DNA of 64,000 bases from Phymatolithon calcareum (Eukaryota > Rhodophyta > Florideophyceae > Hapalidiales), in contig OZ345356.1 in NCBI GenBank assembly GCA_977006965.1, forward strand, positions 2,170,001 to 2,234,000, read 5' to 3'. Under the pieces are notes generated by a model. The model had not been told where the DNA came from, did no database searches, and was given only the letters and a program-made list of their open reading frames with translations. Of the stretch, positions 54,256-62,947 are shown piece after piece. Position numbers and translations under genes: made by a program. Positions within the stretch are counted from its first letter, which is position 1. Each line of letters opens with the position of its first letter.

Positions 54256-54600
54256 CGAAAGGGACCTGAGCTGTCAACGGACACAAGGGAACGATCATAA
54301 TACACTGAACCGCGATGCGTTCAACTTTCAGAAGATATAAAAGATCTAGGTTCGAAAATCTGTGACATAGCCCGTTTCCGACCAGAGGCCCCCAAATGGT
54401 TCCTCTCAAAGAAATAGCCCTGATTTCGAAAAGTAGGAATATCGACCTCAACGTTTCCATGTTTTAGACAATTCAATAGTGCAATCTAACAGGAACACGA
54501 ACTACGGTGCTGTTGCGAATATCTTCTCCGCGTAGCGCAATCAGCTCCGTCCGGCCAACTGCGTGTCCCGAGCAGGGTCAGACACTGGATGAGCAACAAA
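54256..54600. other. Unassigned
   Basis: The minus-strand frame is open (KVERIAVQCIMIVPLCPLTA) but unrecognised. No repeat match seen. Confidence 0.35.
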
Positions 54601-55625
54601 AAAACAGGAGCAATCAACCCCGAAACAGCTTACCTCAGCTCAGCACAGACTTTGGTCGCGTACTATTTTACGCAATGGCGTTCCATGTTGCAATACGGGA
54701 ATACTATTCACAGCACTGTGTGCTAGCAATAGTTACTGCAATAATCGGTGACACCACAATAGGTTATTTTTATGGCAATCACAACAAAACGATGTACATC
54801 ACAAGTACTATTCTACAAGAAGACCTTCAAACTAAGTTGCCGATTTGGCATTCTCTTCCTCATACACGTCGTGTGCGTTGTTCAACTCCTTGGCACGTTC
54901 GGAACGGGACTACTTGATAGCTTGACTCACCAATTGTTCATTCCAAAAGCGCTCGTGGTACTTCAGGAATACAAGGGCTTCGAAAAGCTGCGGAGGCATC
55001 AAACGCCTCTGAACGGTCAGGACTTGCTTCGCCGTGCTCCAAACACGCTCAACTTCAGCGACAGAGCCGAGAATAAAATCGCAGTTCATGTACAACTGAA
55101 GGACGGTACTTGTGTAGAAGAGTCTTGTCCGCGAGCATAACATCTCTTGAGATGGGCCTACGGGTTACTCCATCCTTTGTTCTCCAAAAACGCGATAACC
55201 GACTTTGGACAGCGGTCACGGGGGCATCGATACTTGAGGAAGACTTTCTCGGACAACGTTTCGCCTCCAATAAATGTCATCAATTGCTGTACGACGTCTT
55301 TCTGGCGTGGTTTCGTGGTTGAAGACATGGTAGAGGAGCAGTGCAAACGAAGTGACTTCGGTGAGATGCGATGAGGCTATAGATCAATACTCTTCCTTTT
55401 TGTAACGTAGTTTAACTAGCGTCTGTAATTACTTTGTTCAATACATGTGCTGTTTGGAACGTGGTTGAACGTGCGTCAGCATCGTAGTACATTTTTATAA
55501 ATCTCTCTGTAATCTGGATTGGATGCTAACATAGGCAATGTAGTGTACTGAAATAAGAAGTTATTCTTGGTTCTGCAATAGACTATTCCTATTCAAGATT
55601 GCAATAAACGGGAATTGAAATTAAT
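54600..55625 (-). mobile_element. Defective hAT element with BED-finger and dimerisation remnants
   Basis: Minus strand: 55346-55158 (RQKDVVQQLMTFIGGE, KYRCPRDRC, ENKGWSNP, then after a TAG AHLKRC) is a BED finger. 55140-54910 (LGSVAEVERVWSTAKQVLTV, PPQLFEALVFLKYHERFWNE) is the dimerisation C-terminus. The core is deleted, as in the 50.7-kb copy. TTGCAAT/GCAATA words lie near both edges. Borders are approximate and no duplication was confirmed. Confidence 0.7.
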
Positions 55626-56160
55626 TATGACCTAAGTCTTGATCAGCACAACCGCGAGCAACAACCGCACGTACTTCATCGCCCTAAGCGCCCTGATGCC
55701 TTCAACCTCTGCACGCCTCCATTGCTCATTTAAGGGGTACCCGCAGTACCCTACAGGCCAGCAAAGGCGACAAACAAACGCCCTTTGCATGCCTACCCCT
55801 TACCGCGCTCCAGCTCAACCATGTCAATCTACAGTTCATTCGAGTAGACGCCACGGACGCCCAAGCGCTATGCACAAGCGTGCATGCATGCAAAAATACA
55901 TCTTCGGTGTCCACGCACAGTCTGTTTCGGCGAACTTGCACGAAAGAAGCTTGCATCGCAACTTCTCGTCTGTTCCCGAAAGTCAGCCTTCAGAGTCCGC
56001 AGTAGTTACTGAATCGTGTACAAGTTGTACAAGTGCACAGCAATCAGGCCTCATCCTCACCAGCGCAATAGTACCGTAGGCTGGGCTTGGTAAAAACGTC
56101 GCGTTGTTTTTCCGCTTAATATAATCCTTGGAGCTGGAGAGAGCGATGAAGATCAGCCTT
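55626..56160. other. Possible small gene, unrecognised
   Basis: A plus-strand frame is open from 55639 to 56079 (first ATG 55696), rich in S, R, Q and P. No domain, no signal peptide, and probably not coding. Confidence 0.2.
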
Positions 56161-56167
56161 TCGCGGG

Positions 56168-56872
56168 AAAGACACACACAAGGGGAAATTCGCAAAATGA
56201 ATGAATGGATTGATGGATTTCTGTTTTATTGAAGCTCCCTTAGTCAATTATCATTGCACCTGAGAGACTTTTAGTTGCGCTACAATCCTTCGCTTACGTT
56301 TTCATTTTGATTTCGGACATTTTCTTTGGGCGGTATCAACTGCCATTTTCAGCATCTCTTTTTGAATATCGGAAAGTCGTTGCTTGGGCATTAAGTTTGA
56401 GATAACTGTGAGAGCTTCATCGAGTTCGGAATCTTCGTTTCTTGCTTGTTCTTGCCAGGAATATGGGAAGCGATGAAATAACCAGTGCGTGCAAAGAAGC
56501 CAGTGCTTCGCTTTTTTGATGGTGAGGAATGGTGGTAGTTCGTTCTCGATGGGCTGAGGAGGGCGCCCGCCCTCGCGTCCTGTGGCTTTAGAAGGGAGAC
56601 ATGCTTCCTATTCTTCTTTTGCGTTCTTCAGCGTTCTTGGGTTTACGCTTGTCGTAGCGTCTAGGGTGCTTGCAAATTCCTCTGTAGAAGTACAGAGAAG
56701 AGCTTTGTGAAGCATATCGTTTATCGCGTTCAATATTGCCAGTCGTGTTTGTGCCCTTGGGATGCTCAAGTGCCTGGTTTCTTCGAATTTTCTGAATGAT
56801 GTTTTTTTAAAAAAACATCATTCATTTATAAAGCATCATTCATTCATTCATTTTGCGAATTCCCCCTTGTGG
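56168..56872. repeat. Inverted repeat of about 33 bp enclosing a family F retroelement end
   Basis: CACAAGGGGAAATTCGCAAA at 56170 is matched inverted by TTTGCGAATTCCCCCTTGTG around 56853-56872. The (AATG)n microsatellite extends inward on both sides. Confidence 0.6.
56205..56600 (-). mobile_element. Family F non-LTR retrotransposon 3' end with ORF tail
   Basis: Minus strand: about 87 codons (from near 56570) ending in a TGA near 56310 read NELPPFLTIKKAKHWLLCTH, FHRFPYSWQEQARNEDSELD and QRLSDIQKEMLKMAVDTAQR. The 3' untranslated region then matches 21590-21640, and the end is a microsatellite tail of ATCC/ATTC type. No RT is present. The coding tail does not resemble the tails of families A-E. 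Confidence 0.6.
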
Positions 56873-57954
56873 GGCTAACAACACTTTGAGCGTCAAAGCT
56901 TCTTCCATTCTAATCAATTTGTTGCGTGTTGGACTGCTGCCTGCACCCCGAGGTCCGGGAAATCGCCAAAGATTCGCTCTTGGGTTGGTCGGCAGAGAAG
57001 TAGCACTTGACGAACCCATATATATATTCCCGCTTCCTCAAGCCGGTATGGACAATGTGCGGTTTTTTTGGAATTTCTGAACGCTTTGATGACACTTTCG
57101 AGAGTGGAGAGTAAAACTTGAGCGTTTTACTGGGCTGTTTGCACCAATGTTGTTGCTTTAAAATATTCAAGTCCCACTGACTGGTTGTGCACACTGCATC
57201 ATGAATGATGGAAGTTTAAACGGGCCATTTCTAGATTGGAAACAACTTGCGATAGCGGGGACAGCCCGTATGGAACTGCTTTCTGAAGAGGACCACATGG
57301 ACATACACTATTTCATGGTAGAAAAATTGAAGACGTACATTACTGAACTTGTAGTGTATGGCTATTGCGGCAGAGACAGATATGGAGGTTTCTGTAGACG
57401 CCACTAAAACTATTCAGTGCGTTGCAGAATGATGTTGATGTCTATTGCAACAAGGAGGAGACATGATTGATCGAAGACATACTTGTGAGCAACTGGAAAC
57501 TGAGGCGGTAAATTATAGTTAATCAGGAAGGCATCAGCGCAATAACCTGCCAGTACAGCCATGTTGCACAAGGGCGTCTTGTGGTTGAGGTTTATACACG
57601 TATGCAAGCGCAGCAGTCGGAGGAAGTGACCATCACATCAAGTACAACCAGAGACACTTCCCATGTCAACTAGAATAAATTGCACGAGCGTCCGGGGCAT
57701 CGCGTCTTAGACTTATTAAGTTTCCCAAGAAAAGAATGTAATACACTTAAGTATTAAACTCGACGCGAATAGCATATCCGGGGAATGACACATTGCGCAT
57801 AAAGTTTCCCAACTGGAACGCTCCCGTGTCCACATTGGACCCTGCAGTGTAAAAATACAGTCCCATCACAGCTCCTGCAACGAGAGCCGTGTAAGGCTAC
57901 GCCCTCGCGCTCGCCGTCGTTGTCGGCACACATGCGCCCCCTCCGTGCTACTGG
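56873..57954. other. No gene recognised
   Basis: A 68-codon ATG frame at 57201-57407 (MNDGSLNGPFLDWKQLAIAG) is the only protein-like stretch. Too short to call. Confidence 0.35.
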
Positions 57955-58067
57955 TCGTCGCCAATCGGATCGCACGCCGCGGTATTCCATCCGCAGACAG
58001 TTGTGCACATGATGTGCACGACTGTCGGCGCATGGAATGCCGCCGCGTGCGATCCGATTGGCGACGA
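57955..58067. repeat. Large palindrome 1 (113 bp)
   Basis: Arms of about 55 bp: TCGTCGCCAATCGGATCGCA on the left and its complement at 58048-58067, with a handful of mismatches inward. The centre is near 58010 (GTGCACATGATGTGCAC). It would form a long hairpin. Confidence 0.9.
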
Positions 58068-58072
58068 GCTCA

Positions 58073-58131
58073 GTGTGCAGTTTTGAAGAATTTGAGACGA
58101 TCATTGTCTCAAATTCTTCAGAACTGCACAC
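58073..58131. repeat. Large palindrome 2 (59 bp)
   Basis: GTGTGCAGTTTTGAAGAATT pairs with AATTCTTCAGAACTGCACAC, one mismatch in about 28 bp arms, centre near 58102 (GACGATCATTGTC). It starts five bases after palindrome 1 ends. Confidence 0.92.
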
Positions 58132-58380
58132 GGAGCCCGCTCGCGCATGCGCCAGTTCCACAGTGTCCGTGAAACCCACACGAGGATTCAACCATCGGCC
58201 GGTTCCCGAACGATACCGGAATGCATATGCAGCACGACAATGACATCCTCCCCAACGTCGTCAAAGCACGGCGATCATACAGCGCTCTCCCGCACGGCGC
58301 CGCGATGACTCCTCCCCGATGGCGCAAATCTCTTCGCACAACCCCGCTCCGCGTAAGCTTCCCCCATTCTTCCTTCTTTC

Positions 58381-58893
58381 ATGCATTCCCCCTCCCTTGA
58401 ACCGGTCATCTCCAGAATGATCGCTCCGCAACTAGTGCACGCCCACTCCGACTGGGCGCTGCACGTCGCGCAATCCCTCTCCAGCCACTCCGTCCTCTCA
58501 ACCAGTCTGGACGGCACGGCTTACTTGCGCATCCCGCACGCCAGCCTGCACCTCCGTCTGCCCTCGCCGGCGCTGCAGTGCGCGCTATCGGAAGTCGGGC
58601 CCTTCACTCTCGCGCTGCGCCACGGCACGGTGCGCACATATGGATCGGACGGGGCGGAAATGGACGTGTACAAGTTCCCGCGACTGAGGAGCGTGTGCGG
58701 TGCAGCAGTGGCGGCGGACGGAGCGGCGCAGTTTTCGTGCTTCACGTCTGGCGGGGCGCACGCGGTCGTGCTGAAGAATGCGGGCACCGGGAAGGAGGTG
58801 GTGCGCGAGGGGGCGGGAAGGGGGCGCGGCGTGCAGATGTATTTAAATGAAGTCACCTCACGTCAAAAGCAGCCCCGCACAACTAAAATTTAG
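58381..58893 (+). CDS. GC-rich gene fragment, possible beta-propeller (WD-like) N-terminus, 170 aa
   Basis: ATG at 58381; a second ATG at 58417 fits better with HAHSDWALHVAQSL following. Repeating short strands (SVLSTSLDGTAYLRIP, LALRHGTVRTYGSDGAEMDV, FSCFTSGGAHAVVLKN) suggest beta-propeller blades but lack the canonical GH/WD pairs, so the fold is a guess. GC content is much higher than in the flanks. The frame loses protein character after about 58840, close to the border of segmental duplication unit S, so the gene probably was cut off there. Could also be a complete short gene. Confidence 0.45.
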   Translation: MHSPSLEPVISRMIAPQLVHAHSDWALHVAQSLSSHSVLSTSLDGTAYLRIPHASLHLRLPSPALQCALSEVGPFTLALRHGTVRTYGSDGAEMDVYKFPRLRSVCGAAVAADGAAQFSCFTSGGAHAVVLKNAGTGKEVVREGAGRGRGVQMYLNEVTSRQKQPRTTKI

Positions 58894-59033
58894 TTTCCAT
58901 GCTATCGCATGATTAGAACAGCACATATCAAGTAGTGAACGCTGAAAAGGGAAGAAGCGAAGCCCACCATCATTGAAGCAATCAACGACGATCATTCTTT
59001 CCCATGAATCTCTGAACGTAGTGCTGGAACTTT

Positions 59034-59720
59034 TCAAGAGCTTCGCATCACATTGCTAATCGCGCGACGGTACATTTTGTGCGATAAAACACGAGTAACC
59101 GGCGGGGCGGGAACGCACTCCATTCCGGTCCTCGCGATGTCCGTAAGGAGCTTCAAATAGTCAATCTGCCCTCCAGTCACATACGCATCGCAAGTGCTCT
59201 TCAGAGCAGCGACGTTTCCGAATTCCTTCTCGCACAGGGTCTTGGTTGGCCCGACGAGCAGGCCGAGGCTGTCCGCATAGTAGCACATACATTTAGCCCG
59301 GTTCAAAAGTTGTTCATTTGAGCAAAAGGGGTTCTGCTGTCCGGTCTGCCTTCCGGTGATTGTGAGCATGTAGTTGAATACGCTACGATCGGTCTTGACA
59401 AATGCGGTACGGGTGATTTTCGGGAGAGTTATGCACTCTTTCAAAGCTCTTTTAGCATCTGCTGAGAGCTGCGCTACGTCGATCTTTCCGTTCACTTCAT
59501 AGTTGTCGCAGGACGGCTTCAACTTGATCAGATCTTGGCCGTATAAGGCTGTGCACGCTTCCCTTTCTTTTCCTCTGAAGTACCCATAGATATCTGCAAC
59601 ATAGCAAGCGCACGAACCCCGCTTCATAACGACGGATATATCGCAGAAATTAGAGTCAGATACTGGAGCAGCATTGCACAATGCGAGAATGACAGTCAAG
59701 GCCGCGAAGAAGAGCTTCAT
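59034..59720 (-). CDS. Secreted cysteine-rich protein with two six-cysteine modules, 228 aa
   Basis: Same length and architecture as the 23.0-kb gene: signal peptide MKLFFAALTVILALCNAA, module 1 (C-x10-C-x-C-x16-C-x14-C-x24-C) and module 2 (C-x10-C-x-C-x16-C-x13-C-x24-C), linker with TAFVKTDRSVFNYMLTITGR and a basic C-terminus (HKMYRRAISNVM). All twelve cysteines are kept, while changes cluster in module 1 (RGSCACYVADIYGYFRGKER versus RASCFCYVADSYGNFTGRLR). All three sequons of the paralogue are lost. A secreted product of unknown function, intronless, on the opposite strand from its paralogue. The TATA-like GATAAAAG lies about 90 bp upstream. Confidence 0.85.
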   Translation of the reverse strand: MKLFFAALTVILALCNAAPVSDSNFCDISVVMKRGSCACYVADIYGYFRGKEREACTALYGQDLIKLKPSCDNYEVNGKIDVAQLSADAKRALKECITLPKITRTAFVKTDRSVFNYMLTITGRQTGQQNPFCSNEQLLNRAKCMCYYADSLGLLVGPTKTLCEKEFGNVAALKSTCDAYVTGGQIDYLKLLTDIARTGMECVPAPPVTRVLSHKMYRRAISNVMRSS

Positions 59721-59805
59721 TGTAGAGGGTGGAGTTCCCGTCCTGCAAGAGGGTGGACGTGGAGATTGTCGCGAGTTACAGTTGCGGGAAATTGAGGACT
59801 CGTAC

Positions 59806-59812
59806 TTTTATC
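59806..59812 (-). promoter_or_regulatory. TATA-like element of the 59.7-kb secreted-protein gene
   Basis: GATAAAAG on the minus strand sits at the position of TATAAAAA in the paralogue, about 90 bp before the ATG. One base is weaker than consensus. Confidence 0.5.
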
Positions 59813-60690
59813 TCTTTCCTCCAGCAGTACCTCAACCTGCTTTAGCATGTCTCATACTAGTAAAAGTAGGAGGGAGAAAGAGGCGATAACACACGAGGGT
59901 ACTGCTACTTCCAATGAGTATGACACTGATGACTGGTGTTGGCGTGCGCTGCTGCCTTCCCGACGCGTTGGACCAATCCTCATGTCGTAGACATGGCTTA
60001 TTCACAACCCTGCTAGCCACAGAGTTCAGACACGTATTTGTACAATTCAGGGAGATCATCAAAATCTACGGCGTCCATCCGCAATCACTTGGACTTCAGA
60101 CTGATTTGTCAATTCTGGCAGATATTTGACACATGTATCTGATTAATAATATCAGTGGCATTATATCCGAGATTTGTTTTGTAACCATCTGGATCGTTCA
60201 AGTCCTGTGGTGTGCTAAAAAAGTGAGAGGTGAGAAGATCTATGGTATATAATTAAAAAAATTTACTAGATGGTTCTCGTAGTATCTTAATCCAAATGCA
60301 TTGGACGCAATGGCAACATTACTTGAACTAGACGGGTAATCAACGAATGAGAGTGTGAATTGAATTGTTATGGTCCTCAGTTCATCAGCGGCATGCTCGC
60401 AATTGCAAGTGTGCGATTCTCAGCAGAAGAATTTTGTACCTAAATTTTACAAATCGCCTTTACTGATGCATCGGGAATGTTTCCGCGCGTATTTCTGATG
60501 AAGGGTGGAGGGTGCAACACGATTCGGTGGCGTCCAAAAACCCTCATCTCATGCACCGAGAGCCTCGCGTGGGAACTCAGCCCTGCGCCACGCGTGAGCA
60601 CCATTCAACAAGGATTTTCGCTTTGCACGTATTTCTTAAGGAGATTTTAGAAGAATAGAGCGTAACCGCCACGGAAGAGCAAGAAACGGA

Positions 60691-61055
60691 CTTCCCTATT
60701 CCCTATTCCCTTTGCAGGCTAGAGTGCTAATGTGCCTGTCGGCTGGGTGGCACAGTGTGTCGTGTGCTTGGTTCTCCAGCCAGATATGTGGCTGGAAAGT
60801 CATGCGATCACCCATGTGCATTATGCACTCGAGTCTCTCGATATGTGGGTGATGTAGGACTAGCAGAATCGGTTTAAAAATCGGCAGTGCGATCCTGCCC
60901 ATGGCCCCATGATCCCAGTAGAAACATTTTTTTGTTCTGCAGCAACGACGAAACCAGAATGTCATCGCAAACGGCAGCGTCTGTAATCAGCAGCAGCTTA
61001 ATCGATTAATCCCAAGCAATCCATTAATACAGCCTTGCAAGGGGCATTCTTTGTT
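60691..61055. other. No gene recognised
   Basis: Starts with a short direct repeat CCCTATTCCCTATTCCC (60696-60712). A minus-strand frame at 60965-60696 has no motif. Confidence 0.4.
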
Positions 61056-62490
61056 TTAGCAAGGTATACGACAACCGCTGGTACCAGCTTGGCTTCCAGA
61101 AGGGAAAAAGTACAGAGTTGGCAATTCTAAAGGCCGCGGAGCTGCTGAAAGGGGACGAGCGATGCGTAGCAGTCCTGGACCTGAATGCGGCCTACGACAC
61201 AGTTCCGAGAAAACACTTAGTGAACCGAATGAGACAAGTACTATCTCCCGAGGTCTGTGCCATGGCCGAGGCATTTCTGGCACCGTCGTGGGTTTCAACA
61301 ATTGGAGATACCGACAATAAGTGGTTTATGGTGGACAGAGGAGTATCACAGGGTCCCCCCTCAGTCCGAGTCTGTGCAATATTTTTATGGATGAGTTCGC
61401 CGAGCGTATGAGCGAGGTTCCGAGCACATGGGCAGAAGTCCCCTCTGTCTTATTCGCAGACGACGTTCTTCTGTCAGCGAAATCACCCGCTGCCTTGCAA
61501 GGCATGCTGGACATAGCTACTCGTTGGGCCAAAGAGCGCGTTATGACATGGAATACGAAACAAGGAAGAAGCGAGATCCTAGAATCAGAGGAAACAGCAA
61601 GCGAGACATTCAGACTTGCGAACATGGTCCTGACGCACGTCCCGGAGGTCATGTATCTCGGAGCCTACCTTGGACCCCAAGGAATATCAGACAAGAAAAT
61701 GATGCAACGGCTGAGGAAGGCAAGGTCCGCCGTGTACGAGCTACTTGCACTTGGAATATTCAAGAAAGGGTTGACCATGGAAAAGTGCATCAAGGTGTAC
61801 AAGGCACTAATCCAGCCACGTTGGGAATACGCAATGCATCTAACTCCATGGACAGAAGATATTGCGAAGGCCGCCAAGGAAGTTGAACAAACGTTCTTCA
61901 CCCAAGTGTTTGGCCCTCTCTCTAGAGGTAGGTTAGATTGACTCCGACATTTGTGCCGAATCCAAGCACTCAACCAAAGACGGGATATCCTTGCCTTCAA
62001 GATGCTGAGGAGACCAAAGGAAAAAGAAAAGAGGTACCTACAAAAGCCGATTGAGAGCAGAAACAGCCAAGAGCTCCAGTCTACCAGGAACGACATTTTC
62101 GCTATCGAAAACAGGGAACCGTTTGTGGAAGAAACCAAGCACATTCAATCAAAACAGTCTGCCGAAATGCTTAGATCAAAATTCCTTACAATGGAAGGAG
62201 ATCGTCTCGAATTGAAGAAGAAGAGGAGAGTCCCGTATGACAAGAAGAGCGAGCTACCAGCAATCCTCAAACTCCCGAAGGTGAAGCACAGGCAATTAGC
62301 GCTTCAGTACATCTGCGGAAGATTTCCGCAGGTGTCGACAACAAAAATTTGGAAACCGAGCTCGACACCATATGGAAATGCTGGAAAACAATCTGTCAGG
62401 ATATGAACTGAAAGGAGACAAAACACTGGACACCGAGAAAGCACTTAACGAGCTCTTGCTATTCAGCAAGAGCATCAAACGAAGAAGGAC
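61056..62490 (+). mobile_element. Family D non-LTR retrotransposon, truncated at both ends
   Basis: Starts within RT motif 2 (YQLGFQKGKSTE near 61083) and is cut by a family E 3' end at about 62490 before its own stop. Closely related to the 44-kb family D copy in its tail domain. Confidence 0.82.
61083..62480 (+). pseudogene. Family D reverse transcriptase and C-terminal domain
   Basis: RT motif A CVAVLDLNAAYDTVPRKHL, motif B (SPLSPSLCNIF, shifted in frame from VDRGVSQG near 61355), motif C SVLFADDVLLSAKSP, then MTWNTKQGRSEILES, ALIQPRWEYAMHLTPWTEDI, a TGA at 61939-61941 where the 44-kb copy encodes arginine, and the tail (KKRRVPYDKKSELPAILKLP, HRQLALQYICGRFPQVSTT). A further shift near 62350 restores NNLSGYELKGDKTLDTEKAL in another frame. 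Confidence 0.85.
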
Positions 62491-62760
62491 TTTTTTTTGC
62501 AACTGTTTAGTTGTTTATTTGAAAGCCCTCATTAACACTCCTAAGACTGTACGGGAGCAGCTTTTCGTAACTTGTTCATTCTAGTATATCGCCTGGTCCT
62601 AATACAGGGGCTCGTCGTTTTCCATATTGTGAATTATGGTGACGCTGTAGAGTAGTATGGCGTCTAATGCCTTTTCTGTTCTTATCATTTCTCCGGAGTC
62701 CAGTTCATACTTTGTTAAGTTCATACTTATGGTCTCCATGTGGCGCTCTGCTGCCGAGCA
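62491..62760 (-). mobile_element. Family E non-LTR retrotransposon 3' end
   Basis: The inverse of the 31.2-31.42 kb end: T8 at 62490, GCAACTGTTTAGTTGTTTAT, AGACTGTACGGGAGCAGCTT and the last coding stretch. Truncated at about 62760 (GCGCTCTGCTGCCGAGCAGT). Inserted into family D. Confidence 0.8.
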
Positions 62761-62821
62761 GTATTGCATATGTCAAATGTTTCCCAAGTCAGTAGCATGT
62801 TTAGAATAATCTGCCCAAAAA

Positions 62822-62947
62822 ACCAGCTTTCCAGCAGCGGGAGCAGCATTTCTCACATTAAGGTGGTCGGTATCATCTTATAAAATCATCAGCTTTTCGG
62901 CAGAGACAGCAGCACTTCTCACCTTGAGGTGGTCAGCATCATCTTTT
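62822..62947. repeat. Two-copy tandem repeat, period about 66 bp
   Basis: CAGCTTTCCAGCAG...CTCACATTAAGGTGGTCGGTATCATCTT is followed by CAGCTTTTCGGCAG...CTCACCTTGAGGTGGTCAGCATCATCTT. Non-coding. Confidence 0.7.

Larger units (their letters stand above)
58962..60690 (-). repeat. Segmental duplication unit S, copy 2 (inverted)
   Basis: Reverse complement of 22045-23800, including the gene, its promoter and about 1 kb of upstream DNA. Both edges fall in unrelated sequence, and no transposon termini or target duplication were found at them. Confidence 0.85.

Noticed and set aside
57754-58191. 145-codon minus-strand frame
   Set aside because: It runs through both palindromes. Codons are read from the hairpin arms and no domain is seen.
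58521-58856. 111-codon minus-strand frame
   Set aside because: Antisense shadow of the GC-rich plus-strand gene fragment.
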